Shown: piece after piece, positions 33,941-48,400 of the stretch
How positions within the stretch are numbered: position 1 is the stretch's first letter
Layout: every line of letters begins with the position of its first letter
NCBI GenBank assembly: GCA_958295665.1
Contig: OY282558.1
Span: forward strand, 461,812,995-461,876,994
Reading direction: 5' to 3'
From: Tipula vernalis
Taxonomy: Eukaryota > Arthropoda > Insecta > Diptera > Tipulidae
Length of the DNA: 64,000 nt
Made by a program: the position numbers and the translations under genes
The notes under the pieces: generated by a model
The model's input: the letters and a program-made list of their open reading frames with translations, nothing else
The model's database searches: none
Told to the model about the DNA's origin: nothing

Positions 33941-36900
33941 ATTGTCTTCGAATCGAACTTTCTTCGAAATGTATGGTATAGCAATAACAGGTCTCGTGAC
34001 CTATCATTTAAGGTATCTAGAACCGCAATCGGAGCACAATTGCAGATTTCGGATTTTTACAGCTCTGAATCGGCTGAGCTGTAAGGTGATTTTCTTCGAA
34101 TCGAACTTTCTTCGAAATATATGGTATAGCAATTACAGGTCTCGTGACCTATCATTTAAGGTATCAAGAACCGCAATCAGAGCACAATTGTAGATTTCGG
34201 ATTTTTACAGCTCTGAATCGGCTGAGCTATAGTAAGGTGATTTTCTTCGAATCGAACTTTCTTCGAAATGTATGGTATAGCAATTACAGGTCTCGTGACC
34301 TATCATTTAAGGTATCAAGAACCGAAATCAGAGCATAATTGTAGATTTCGGATTTTTACAGCTCTGAATCGGCTGAGCTATAGTAAGGTGATTTTCTTCG
34401 AATCGATTTTTCTGTGAAATGTATTGAAATAATCAACCAATTTTAACGCGGTTTGGCATAACAATTACAAGTCCCGAGACCTATCATTTGAGGTATCAAG
34501 AACCGCAATCGGAGCACAATTGCAGATTTCGGATTTTTACAGCTCTGAATCGGCTGAGTTATAGTAAGGTGATTTTCTTCGAATCGAACTTTCTTCGAAA
34601 TGTATGGTATAGCAATTACAGGTCTCGTGACCTATCATTTAAGGTATCTAGAACCGCAATCGGAGCACAATTGCAGATTTCGGATTTTTACAGCTCTGAA
34701 TCGGCTGAGCTATAGTAAGGTGATTTTCTTCGAAACGAACTTTCTTCGAAATGTATGGTATAGCAATTACAGGTCTCGTGACCTATCATTTAAGGTATCA
34801 AGAACCGCAATCAGAGCACAATTGTAGATTTCGGATTTTTACAGCTCTGAATCGGCTGAGCTATAGTAAGGTGAGTTTCTTCGAATCGATTTTTCTGTGA
34901 AATGTATGGAAATAATCGACCAATTTTAACGCGGTTTGGCATAACAATTACAAGTCCCGAGACCTATCATTTGAGGTATCAAGAACAGCAATCGGAGCAC
35001 AATTGCAGATTTCGGATTTTTACAGCTCTGAATCGGCTGAGCTATAGTAAGGTGATTTTCTTCGAATCGAACTTTCTTCGAAATGTATGGTATAGCAATT
35101 ACAGGTCTCGTGACCTATCATTTAAGGTATCTAGAACCGCAATCGGAGCACAATTGCAGATTTCGGATTTTTACAGCTCTGAATCGGCTGAGCTATAGTA
35201 AGGTGATTTTCTTCGAATCGATTTTTCTGTGAAATGTATGGAAACAATCAACCAATTTTAACGCGGTTTGGCATAACTATTACAAGTCCCGAGACCTATC
35301 ATTTGAGGTATCAAGAACTGCAATCGGAGCACAATTGCAGATTTCGGATTTTTACAGCTCTGAATCGGCTGAGCTATAGTAAGGTGATTTTCTTCGAATC
35401 GAACTTTCTTCGAAATGTATGGTATAGCAATTACAGGTCTCGTGACCTATCATTTAAGGTATCAAGAACCGCAATCAGAGCACAATTGTAGATTTCGGAT
35501 TTTTACAGCTCTGAATCGGCTGAGCTATAGTAAGGTGATTTTCTTCGAATCGATTTTTCTGTGAAATGTATGGAAATAATCAACCAATTTTAACGCGGTT
35601 TTCCATAACAATTACAAGTCCCGAGACCTATCATTTGAGGTATCAAGAACCGCAATCGGAGCACAATTGCAGATTTCGGATTTTTACAGCTCTGAATCGG
35701 CTGAGCTATAGTAAGGTGATTTTCTTCGAATCGAACTTTCTTCGAAATGTATGGTATAGCAATTACAGGTCTCGTGACCTATCATTTAAGGTATCAAGAA
35801 CCGCAATCAGAGCACAATTGTAGATTTCGGATTTTTACAGCTCTGAATCGGCTGAGCTATAGTAAGGTGATTTTCTTCGAATCGATTTTTCTGTGAAATG
35901 TATGGAAATAATCAACCAATTTTAACGCGGTTTGGCATAACAATTACAAGTCCCGAGACCTATCATTTGAGGTATCAAGAACCGCAATCGGAGCACAATT
36001 GCAGATTTCGGATTTTTACAGCTCTGAATCGGCTGAGCTATAGTAAGGTGATTTTCTTCGAATCGAACTTTCTTCGAAATGTATGGTATAGCAATTACAG
36101 GTCTCGTGACCTATCATTTAAGGTATCAAGAACCGCAATCAGAGCACAATTGTAAATTTCGGATTTTTACAGCTCTGAATCGGCTGAGCTATAGTAAGGT
36201 GATTTTCTTCGAATCGATTTTTCTGTGAAATGTATGGAAACAATGAACCAATTTTAACGCGGTTTGGCATAACAATTACAAGTCCCGAGACCTATCATTT
36301 GAGGTATCAAGAACTGCAATCGGAGCACAATTGCAGATTTCGGATTTTTACAGCTCTGAATCGGCTGAGCTATAGTAAGGTGATTTTCTTCGAATCGAAC
36401 TTTCTACGAAATGTATGGTATAACAATTACAGGTCTCGTGACCTATCATTTAAGGTATCAAGAACCGCAATCAGAGCATAATTGTAGATTTCGGATTTTT
36501 ACAGCTCTGAATTGGCTGAGCTATAGTAAGGTGATTTTCTTCGAATCGAACTTTCTTCGAAATGTATGGTATAGCAATTACAGGTCTCGTGACCTATCAT
36601 TTAAGGTATCAAGAACCGCAATCAGAGCACAATTGTAGATTTCGGATTTTTACAGCTCTGAATCGGCTGAGCTATAGTAAGGTGATTTTCTTCGAATCGA
36701 TTTTTCTGTGAAATGTATGGAAATAATCAACCAATTTTAACGCGGTTTGGCATAACAATTACAAGTCCCGAGACCTATCATTTGAGGTATCAAGAACCGC
36801 AATCGGAGCACAATTGCAGATTTCGGATTTTTACAGCTCTGAATCGGCTGAGCTATAGTAAGGTGATTTTCTTCGAATCGAACTTTCTTCGAAATGTATG

Positions 36901-38344
36901 GTATAGCAATTACAGGTCTCGTGACCTATCATTTAAAGTATCTAGAACCGCAATCGGAGCACAATTGCAGATTTCGGATTTTTACAGCTCTGAATCGGCT
37001 GAGCTATAGTAAGGTGATTTTCTTCGAATCGATTTTTCTGTGAAATGTATGGAAACAATCAACCAATTTTAACGCGGTTTGGCATAACAATTACAAGTCC
37101 CGAGACTTATCATTTGAGGTATCAAGAACTGCAATCGGAGCACAATTGCAGATTTCGGATTTTTACAGCTCTGAATCGGCTGAGCTATAGTAAGGTGATT
37201 TTCTTCGAATCGAACTTTCTTCGAAATATATGGTATAGCAATTACAGGTCTCGTGACCTATCATTTAAGGTATCAAGAACCGCAATCGGAGCACAATTGC
37301 AGATTTCGGATTTTTACAGCTCTGAATCGGCTGAGCTATAGTAAGGTGATTTTCTTCGAATCGATTTTTCTGTGAAATGTATGGAAATAATCAACCAATT
37401 TTAACGCGGTTTGGCATAACAATTACAAGTCCCGAGACCTATCATTTGAGGTATCAAGAACCGCAATCGGAGCACAATTGCAGATTTCGGATTTTTACAG
37501 CTCTGAATCGGCTGAGCTATAGTAAGGTGATTTTCTTCGAATCGAACTTTCTTCGAAATGTATGGTATAGCAATTACAGGTCTCGTGACCTATCATTTAA
37601 GGTATCTAGAACCGCAATCGGAGCACAATTGCAGATTTCGGATTTTTACAGCTCTGAATCGGCTGAGCTATAGTAAGGTGATTTTCTTCGAATCGATTTT
37701 TCTGTGAAATGTATGGAAACAATCAACCAATTTTAACGCGGTTTGGCATAACAATTACAAGTCCCGAGACTTATCATTTGAGGTATCAAGAACTGCAATC
37801 GGAGCACAATTGCAGATTTCGGATTTTTACAGCTCTGAATCGGCTGAGCTATAGTAAGGTGATTTTCTTCGAATCGAACTTTCTTCGAAATGTATGGTAT
37901 ATCAATTACAGGTCTCGTGACCTATCATTTAAGGTATCAAGAACCGCAATCAGAGCACAATTGTAGATTTCGGGTTTTTACAGCTCTGAATCGGCTGAGC
38001 TATAATAAGGTGATTTTCTTCGAATCGATTTTTCTGTGAAATGTATGGAAATAATCGATTAATTTTAACGCGGTTTGGCATAACAATTACAAGTCCCGAG
38101 ACCTATCATTTGAGGTATCAAGAACAGCAATCGGAGCACAATTGCAGATTTCGGATTTTTACAGCTCTGAATCGGCTGAGCTATAGTAAGGTGATTTTCT
38201 TCGAATCGAACTTTCTTCGAAATGTATGGTATAGCAATTACAGGTCTCGTGACCTGTCATTTAAGGTATCTAGAACCGCAATCGGAGCACAATTGTAGAT
38301 TTCGGATTTTTACAGCTCTGAATCGGCTGAGCTATAGTAAGGTG

Positions 38345-39974
38345 ATTTTCTTCGAATCGATTTTTCTGTGAAATGTATGGAAACAATCAACCAATTTTAA
38401 CGCGGTTTGGCATAACAATTACAAGTCCCGAGACCTATCATTTGAGGTATCAAGAACTGCAATCGGAGCACAATTGCAGATTTCGGATTTTTACAGCTCT
38501 GAATCGGCTGAGCTATAGTAAGGTGATTTTCTTCGAATCGAACTTTCTTCGAAATATATGGTATAGCAATTACAGGTCTCGTGACCTATCATTTAAGGTA
38601 TCAAGAACCGCAATCAGAGCACAATTGTAAATTTCGGATTTTTACAGCTCTGAATCGGCTGAGCTATAGTAAGGTGATTTTCTTCGAATCGATTTTTCTG
38701 TGAAATGTATGGAAACAATCAACCAATTTTAACGCGGTTTGGCATAACAATTACAAGTCCCGAGACCTATCATTTGAGGTATCAAGAACTGCAATCGGAG
38801 CACAATTGCAGATTTCGGATTTTTACAGCTCTGAATCGGCTGAGCTATAGTAAGGTGATTTTCTTCGAATCGAACTTTCTACGAAATGTATGGTATAACA
38901 ATTACAGGTCTCGTGACCTATCATTTAAGGTATCAAGAACCGCAATCAGAGCATAATTGTAGATTTCGGATTTTTACAGCTCTGAATTGGCTGAGCTATA
39001 GTAAGGTGATTTTCTTCGAATCGAACTTTCTTCGAAATGTATGGTATAGCAATTACAGGTCTCGTGACCTATCATTTAAGGTATCAAGAACCGCAATCAG
39101 AGCACAATTGCAGATTTCGGATTTTTACAGCTCTGAATCGGCTGAGCTATAGTAAGGTGATTTTCTTCGAATCGATTTTTCTGTGAAATGTATGGAAACA
39201 ATCAACCAATTTTAACGCGGTTTGGCATAACAATTACAAGTCCCGAGACCTATCATTTGAGGTATCAAGAACTGCAATCGGAGCACAATTGCAGATTTCG
39301 GATTTTTACAGCTCTGAATCGGCTGAGCTATAGTAAGGTGATTTTCTTCGAATCGAACTTTCTTCGAAATATATGGTATAGCAATTACAGGTCTCGTGAC
39401 CTATCATTTAAGGTATCAAGAACCGCAATCAGAGCACAATTGTAAATTTCGGATTTTTACAGCTCTGAATCGGCTGAGCTATAGTAAGGTGATTTTCTTC
39501 GAATCGATTTTTCTGTGAAATGTATGGAAACAATCAACCAATTTTAACGCGGTTTGGCATAACAATTACAAGTCCCGAGACCTATCATTTGAGGTATCAA
39601 GAACTGCAATCGGAGCACAATTGCAGATTTCGGATTTTTACAGCTCTGAATCGGCTGAGCTATAGTAAGGTGATTTTCTTCGAATCGAACTTTCTACGAA
39701 ATGTATGGTATAACAATTACAGGTCTCGTGACCTATCATTTAAGGTATCAAGAACCGCAATCAGAGCATAATTGTAGATTTCGGATTTTTACAGCTCTGA
39801 ATTGGCTGAGCTATAGTAAGGTGATTTTCTTCGAATCGAACTTTCTTCGAAATGTATGGTATAGCAATTACAGGTCTCGTGACCTATCATTTAAGGTATC
39901 AAGAACCGCAATCAGAGCACAATTGTAGATTTCGGATTTTTACAGCTCTGAATCGGCTGAGCTATAGTAAGGTG
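38345..39974 (+). repeat. 815-bp higher-order repeat, second family, two copies
   Basis: L-S-L-S-S occurs twice (38345 and 39160). Shared marks at +815 are an S with aaatatatgg and gtaaatttcgg, an S with tataacaattac and an S with gaattggctgag. It has the same length as the 30-kb repeat but a different monomer order, so it arose separately. Confidence 0.8.
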
Positions 39975-41603
39975 ATTTTCTTCGAATCGATTTTTCTGTG
40001 AAATGTATGGAAATAATTAACCAATTTTAACGCGGTTTGGCATAACAATTACAAGTCCCGAGACCTATCATTTGAGGTATCAAGAACCGCAATCGGAGCA
40101 CAATTGCAGATTTCGGATTTTTACAGCTCTGAATCGGCTGAGCTATAGTAAGGTGATTTTCTTCGAATCGAACTTTCTTCGAAATGTATGGTATAGCAAT
40201 TACAGGTCTCGTGACCTATCATTTAAGGTATCTAGAACCGCAATCGGAGCACAATTGCAGATTTCGGATTTTTACAGCTCTGAATCGGCTGAGCTATAGT
40301 AAGGTGATTTTCTTCGAATCGATTTTTCTGTGAAATGTATGGAAACAATCAACCAATTTTAACGCGGTTTGGCATAACAATTACAAGTCCCGAGACCTAT
40401 CATTTGAGCTATCAAGAACTGCAATCGGAGCACAATTGCAGATTTCGGATTTTTACAGCTCTGAATCGGCTGAGCTATAGAAGGTGATTTTCTTCGAATC
40501 GAACTTTCTTCGAAATATATGGTATAGCAATTACAGGTCTCGTGACCTATCATTTAAGGTATCAAGAACCGCAATCAGAGCACAATTGTAGATTTCGGAT
40601 TTTTACAGCTCTGAATCGGCTGAGCTATAGTAAGGTGATTTTCTTCGAATCGATTTTTCTGTGAAATGTATGGAAACAATCAACCAATTTTAACGCGGTT
40701 TGGCATAACAATTACAAGTCCCGAGACCTATCATTTGAGGTATCAAGAACTGCAATCGGAGCACAATTGCAGATTTCGGATTTTTACAGCTCTGAATCGG
40801 CTGAGCTATAGTAAGGTGATTTTCTTCGAATCGAACTTTCTACGAAATGTATGGTATAGCAATTACAGGTCTCGTGACCTATCATTTAAGGTATCAAGAA
40901 CCGAAATCAGAGCATAATTGTAGATTTCGGATTTTTACAGCTCTGAATCGGCTGAGCTATAGTAAGGTGATTTTCTTCGAATCGAACTTTCTTCGAAATG
41001 TATGGTATAGCAATTACAGGTCTCGTGACCTATCATTTAAGGTATCAAGAACCGCAATCAGAGCACAATTGTAGATTTCGGATTTTTACAGCTCTGAATC
41101 GGCTGAGCTATAGTAAGGTGATTTTCTTCGAATCGATTTTTCTGTGAAATGTATGGAAATAATCAACCAATTTTAACGCGGTTTGGCATAACAATTACAA
41201 GTCCCGAGACCTATCATTTGAGGTATCAAGAACCGCAATCGGAGCACAATTGCAGATTTCGGATTTTTACAGCTCTGAATCGGCTGAGCTATAGTAAGGT
41301 GATTTTCTTCGAATCGAACTTTCTTCGAATTGTATGGTATAGCAATTACAGGTCTCGTGACCTATCATTTAAGGTATCTAGAACCGCAATCGGAGCACAA
41401 TTGCAGATTTCGGATTTTTACAGCTCTGAATCGGCTGAGCTATAGTAAGGTGATTTTCTTCGAATCGAACTTTCTACGAAATGTATGGTATAGCAATTAC
41501 AGGTCTCGTGACCTATCATTTAAGGTATCAAGAACCGCAATCAGAGCACAATTGTAGATTTCGGATTTTTACAGCTCTGAATCGGCTGAGCTATAGTAAG
41601 GTG

Positions 41604-43290
41604 ATTTTCTTCGAATCGATTTTTCTGTGAAATGTATGGAAACAATCAACCAATTTTAACGCGGTTTGGCATAACAATTACAAGTCCCGAGACCTATCAT
41701 TTGAGGTATCAAGAACTGCAATCGGAGCACAATTGCAGATTTCGGATTTTTACAGCTCTGAATCGGCTGAGCTATAGTAAGGTGATTTTCTTCGAATCGA
41801 ACTTTCTTCGAAATATATGGTATAGCAATTACAGGTCTCGTGACCTATCATTTAAGGTATCAAGAACCGCAATCAGAGCACAATTGTAAATTTCGGATTT
41901 TTACAGCTCTGAATCGGCTGAGCTATAAGGTGATTTTCTTCGAATCGATTTTTCTGTGAAATGTATGGAAACAATCAACCAATTTTAACGCGGTTTGGCA
42001 TAACAATTACAAGTCCCGAGACCTATCATTTGAGGTATCAAGAACTGCAATCGGAGCACAATTGCAGATTTCGGATTTTTACAGCTCTGAATCGGCTGAG
42101 CTATAGTAAGGTGATTTTCTTCGAATCGAACTTTCTACGAAATGTATGGAAATAATCAACCAATTTTAACGCGGTTTGGCATAACAATTACAAGTCCCGA
42201 GACCTATCATTTGAGGTATCAAGAACCGCAATCGGAGCACAATTGCAGATTTCGGATTTTTACAGCTCTGAATCGGCTGAGCTATAGTAAGGTGATTTTC
42301 TTCGAATCGAACTTTCTTCGAAATGTATGGTATAGCAATTACAGGTCTCGTGACCTATCATTTAAGGTATCTAGAACCGCAATCGGAGCACAATTGCAGA
42401 TTTCGGATTTTTACAGCTCTGAATCGGCTGAGCTATAGTAAGGTGATTTTCTTCGAATCGAACTTTCTACGAAATGTATGGTATAGCAATTACAGGTCTC
42501 GTGACCTATCATTTAAGGTATCAAGAACCGCAATCAGAGCACAATTGTAGATTTCGGATTTTTACAGCTCTGAATCGGCTGAGCTATAGTAAGGTGATTT
42601 TCTTCGAATCGATTTTTCTGTGAAATGTATGGAAACAATCAACCAATTTTAACGCGGTTTGGCATAACAATTACAAGTCCCGAGACCTATCATTTGAGGT
42701 ATCAAGAACTGCAATCGGAGCACAATTGCAGATTTCGGATTTTTACAGCTCTGAATCGGCTGAGCTATAGTAAGGTGATTTTCTTCGAATCGAACTTTCT
42801 TCGAAATATATGGTATAGCAATTACAGGTCTCGTGACCTATCATTTAAGGTATCAAGAACCGCAATCAGAGCACAATTGTAAATTTCGGATTTTTACAGC
42901 TCTGAATCGGCTGAGCTATAAGGTGATTTTCTTCGAATCGATTTTTCTGTGAAATGTATGGAAACAATCAACCAATTTTAACGCGGTTTGGCATAACAAT
43001 TACAAGTCCCGAGACCTATCATTTGAGGTATCAAGAACTGCAATCGGAGCACAATTGCAGATTTCGGATTTTTACAGCTCTGAATCGGCTGAGCTATAGT
43101 AAGGTGATTTTCTTCGAATCGAACTTTCTACGAAATGTATGGAAATAATCAACCAATTTTAACGCGGTTTGGCATAACAATTACAAGTCCCGAGACCTAT
43201 CATTTGAGGTATCAAGAACCGCAATCGGAGCACAATTGCAGATTTCGGATTTTTACAGCTCTGAATCGGCTGAGCTATAGTAAGGTGATT
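41604..43290 (+). repeat. 993-bp higher-order repeat, about 1.7 copies
   Basis: The units start at 41604 and 42597. Each has L, S with a 3-bp deletion (gagctataagg near 41925 and 42918), L, then a chimeric S-head/L-body monomer (42114 and 43107). The shared deletion and chimera at exactly +993 show duplication of one ancestral block. Confidence 0.85.
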
Positions 43291-45400
43291 TTCTTCGAAT
43301 CGAACTTTCTTCGAAATGTATGGTATAACAATTACAGGTCTCGTGACCTATCATTTAAGGTATCAAGAACCGCAATCAGAGCATAATTGTAGATTTCGGA
43401 TTTTTACAGCTCTGAATTGGCTGAGCTATAGTAAGGTGATTTTCTTCGAATCGATTTTTCTGTGAAATGTATGGAAACAATCAACCAATTTTAACGCGGT
43501 TTGGCATAACAATTACAAGTCCCGAGACCTATCATTTGAGGTATCAAGAACTGCAATCGGAGCACAATTGCAGATTTCGGATTTTTACAGCTCTGAATCG
43601 GCTGAGCTATAGTAAGGTGATTTTCTTCGAATCGAACTTTCTTCGAAATGTATGGTATAGCAATTACAGGTCTCGTGACCTATCATTTAAGGTATCTAGA
43701 ACCGCAATCGGAGCACAATTGCAGATTTCGGATTTTTACAGCTCTGAATCGGCTGAGCTATAGTAAGGTGATTTTCTTCGAATCGAAGTTTCTTCGAAAT
43801 ATATGGTATAGCAATTACAGGTCTCGTGACCTATCATTTAAGGTATCAAGAACCGCAATCAGAGCACAATTGTAAATTTCGGATTTTTACAGCTCTGAAT
43901 CGGCTGAGCTATAGTAAGGTGATTTTCTTCGAATCGATTTTTCTGTGAAATGTATGGAAATAATCAACCAATTTTAACGCGGTTTGGCATAACAATTACA
44001 AGTCCCGAGACCTATCATTTGAGGTATCAAGAACCGCAATCGGAGCACAAATGCAGATTTCGGATTTTTACAGCTCTGAATCGGCTGAGCTATAGTAAGG
44101 TGATTTTCTTCGAATCGAACTTTCTTCGAAATGTATGGTATAGCAATTACAGGTCTCGTGACCTATCATTTAAGGTATCAAGAACCGCAATCAGAGCACA
44201 ATTGTAGATTTCGGATTTTTACAGCTCTGAATCGGCTGAGCTATAGTAAGGTGATTTTCTTCGAATCGATTTTTCTGTGAAATGTATGGAAACAATCAAC
44301 CAATTTTAACGCGGTTTGGCATAACAATTACAAGTCCCGAGACCTATCATTTGAGGTATCAAGAACTGCAATCGGAGCACAATTGCAGATTTCGGATTTT
44401 TACAGCTCTGAATCGGCTGAGCTATAGTAAGGTGATTTTCTTCGAATCGAACTTTCTACGAAATGTATGGTATAACAATTACAGGTCTCGTGACCTATCA
44501 TTTAAGGTATCAAGAACCGCAATCAGAGCACAATTGTAAATTTCGGATTTTTACAGCTCTGAATCGGCTGAGCTATAGTAAGGTGATTTTCTTCGAATCG
44601 ATTTTTCTGTGAAATGTATGGAAACAAACAACCAATTTTAACGCGGTTTGGCATAACAATTACAAGTCCCGAGACCTATCATTTGAGGTATCAAGAACTG
44701 CAATCGGAGCACAATTGCAGATTTCGGATTTTTACAGCTCTGAATCGGCTGAGCTATAGTAAGGTGATTTTCTTCGAATCGAACTTTCTTCGAAATATAT
44801 GGTATAGCAATTACAGGTCTCGTGACCTATCATTTAAGGTATCAAGAACCGCAATCAGAGCACAATTGTAAATTTCGGATTTTTACAGCTCTGAATCGGC
44901 TGAGCTATAGTAAGGTGATTTTCTTCGAATCGATTTTTCTGTGAAATGTATGGAAACAATCAACCAATTTTAACGCGGTTTGGCATAACAATTACAAGTC
45001 CCGAGACCTATCATTTGAGGTATCAAGAACTGCAATCGGAGCACAATTGCAGATTTCGGATTTTTACAGCTCTGAATCGGCTGAGCTATAGTAAGGTGAT
45101 TTTGTTCGAATCGAACTTTCTTCGAAATATATGGTATAGCAATTACAGGTCTCGTGACCTATCATTTGAGGTATCAAGAACCGCAATCAGAGCACAATTG
45201 TAAATTTCGGATTTTTACAGCTCTGAATCGGCTGAGCTATAGTAAGGTGATTTTCTTCGAATCGAACTTTCTACGAAATGTATGGTATAACAATTACAGG
45301 TCTCGTGACCTATCATTTAAGGTATCAAGAACCGCAATCGGAGCACAATTGTAAATTTCGGATTTTTACAGCTCTGAATTGGCTGAGCTATAGTAAGGTG

Positions 45401-48400
45401 ATTTTCTTCGAATCGATTTTTCTGTGAAATGTATGGAAATAATCAACCAATTTTAACGCGGTTTGGCATAACAATTACAAGTCCCGAGACCTATCATTTG
45501 AGGTATCAAGAACCGCAATCGGAGCACAATTGCAGATTTCGGATTTTTACAGCTCCGAATCGGCTGAGCTATAGTAAGGTGATTTTCTTCGAATCGATCT
45601 TTCTACGAAATGTATGGTATAGCAATTACAGGTCTCGTGACCTATCATTTAAGGTATCTAGAACCGCAATCGGAGCACAATTGCAGATTTCGGATTTTTA
45701 CAGCTCTGAATCGGCTGAGCTATAGTAAGGTGATTTTCTTCGAATCGATTTTTCTGTGAAATGTATGGAAACAATCAACCAATTTTAACGCGGTTTGGCT
45801 TAACAATTACAAGTCCCGAGACCTATCATTTGAGGTATCAAGAACTGCAATCGGAGCACAATTGCAGATTTCGGATTTTTACAGCTCTGAATCGGCTGAG
45901 CTATAGTAAGGTGATTTTCTTCGAATCGAACTTTCTTCGAAAGATATGGTATAGCAATTACAGGTCTCGTGACCTATCATTTAAGGTATCAAGAACCGCA
46001 ATCAGAGCACAATTGTAGATTTCGGATTTTTACAGCTCTGAATTGGCTGAGCTATAGTAAGGTGATTTTCTTCGAATCGATTTTTCTGTGAAATGTATGG
46101 AAACAATCAACCAATTTTAACGCGGTTTGGCATAACAATTACAAGTCCCGAGACCTATCATTTGAGGTATCAAGAACTGCAATCGGAGCACAATTGCAGA
46201 TTTCGGATTTTTACAGCTCTGAATCGGCTGAGCTATAGTAAGGTGATTTTCTTCGAATCGAACTTTCTACGAAATGTATGGTATAGCAATTACAGGTCTC
46301 GTGACCTATCATTTAAGGTATCAAGAACCGAAATCAGAGCATAATTGTAGATTTCGGATTTTTACAGCTCTGAATCGGCTGAGCTATAGTAAGGTGATTT
46401 TCTTCGAATCGATTTTTCTGTGAAATGTATGGAAATAATCAACCAATTTTAACGCGGTTTGGCATAACAATTACAAGTCCCGAGACCTATCATTTGAGGT
46501 ATCAAGAACCGCAATCGGAGCACAATTGCAGATTTCGGATTTTTACAGCTCTGAATCGGCTGAGCTATAGTAAGGTGATTTTCTTCGAATCGAACTTTCT
46601 TCGAAATGTATGGTATAGCAATTACAGGTCTCGTGACCTATCATTTAAGGTATCAAGAACCGCAATCAGAGCACAATTGTAGATTTCGGATTTTTACAGC
46701 TCTGAATCGGCTGAGCTATAGTAAGGTGATTTTCTTCGAATCGATTTTTCTGTGAAATGTATGGAAATAATCAACCAATTTTAACGCGGTTTGGCATAAC
46801 AATTACAAGTCCCGAGACCTATCATTTGAGGTATCAAGAACCGCAATCGGAGCACAATTGCAGATTTCGGATTTTTACAGCTCCGAATCGGCTGAGCTAT
46901 AGTAAGGTGATTTTCTTCGAATCGATCTTTCTACGAAATGTATGGTATAGCAATTACAGGTCTCGTGACCTATCATTTAAGGTATCAAGAACCGCAATCA
47001 GAGCACAATTGTAGATTTCGGATTTTTACAGCTCTGAATCGGCTGAGCTATAGTAAGGTGATTTTCTTCGAATCGATTTTTCTGTGAAATGTATGGAAAT
47101 AATCAACCAATTTTAACGCGGTTTGGCATAACAATTACAAGTCCCGAGACCTATCATTTGAGGTATCAAGAACCGCAATCGGAGCACAATTGCAGATTTC
47201 GGATTTTTACAGCTCCGAATCGGCTGAGCTATAGTAAGGTGATTTTCTTCGAATCGATCTTTCTACGAAATGTATGGTATAGCAATTACAGGTCTCGTGA
47301 CCTATCATTTAAGGTATCTAGAACCGCAATCGGAGCACAATTGCAGATTTCGGATTTTTACAGCTCTGAATCGGCTGAGCTATAGTAAGGTGATTTTCTT
47401 CGAATCGATTTTTCTGTGAAATGTATGGAAACAATCAACCAATTTTAACGCGGTTTGGCTTAACAATTACAAGTCCCGAGACCTATCATTTGAGGTATCA
47501 AGAACTGCAATCGGAGCACAATTGCAGATTTCGGATTTTTACAGCTCTGAATCGGCTGAGCTATAGTAAGGTGATTTTCTTCGAATCGAACTTTCTTCGA
47601 AAGATATGGTATAGCAATTACAGGTCTCGTGACCTATCATTTAAGGTATCAAGAACCGCAATCAGAGCACAATTGTAGATTTCGGATTTTTACAGCTCTG
47701 AATTGGCTGAGCTATAGTAAGGTGATTTTCTTCGAATCGATTTTTCTGTGAAATGTATGGAAACAATCAACCAATTTGAACGCGGTTTGGCATAACAATT
47801 ACAAGTCCCGAGACCTATCATTTGAGGTATCAAGAACTGCAATCGGAGCACAATTGCAGATTTCGGATTTTTACAGCTCTGAATCGGCTGAGCTATAGTA
47901 AGGTGATTTTCTTCGAATCGAACTTTCTACGAAATGTATGGTATAGCAATTACAGGTCTCGTGACCTATCATTTAAGGTATCAAGAACCGAAATCAGAGC
48001 ATAATTGTAGATTTCGGATTTTTACAGCTCTGAATCGGCTGAGCTATAGTAAGGTGATTTTCTTCGAATCGATTTTTCTGTGAAATGTATGGAAATAATC
48101 AACCAATTTTAACGCGGTTTGGCATAACAATTACAAGTCCCGAGACCTATCATTTGAGGTATCAAGAACCGCAATCGGAGCACAATTGCAGATTTCGGAT
48201 TTTTACAGCTCTGAATCGGCTGAGCTATAGTAAGGTGATTTTCTTCGAATCGAACTTTCTTCGAAATGTATGGTATAGCAATTACAGGTCTCGTGACCTA
48301 TCATTTAAGGTATCTAGAACCGCAATCGGAGCACAAATGCAGATTTCGGATTTTTACAGCTCTGAATCGGCTGAGCTATAGTAAGGTGATTTTCTTCGAA
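45401..48400 (+). repeat. 1660-bp higher-order repeat, about 1.8 copies
   Basis: Five LS dimers are repeated at +1660. Shared marks are agctccgaatcgg with gatctttctacg (45550 and 47210), ggcttaacaatt (45800 and 47460), and cgaaagatatgg (45940 and 47600). The agctccgaatcgg dimer also occurs once more at 46880, inside the first copy. Confidence 0.8.

Noticed and set aside
40359..40553. A 64-residue frame on the - strand in satellite
   Set aside because: It opens only because of a 1-bp deletion (ctatagaagg near 40478) and a local variant; it has no counterpart elsewhere.
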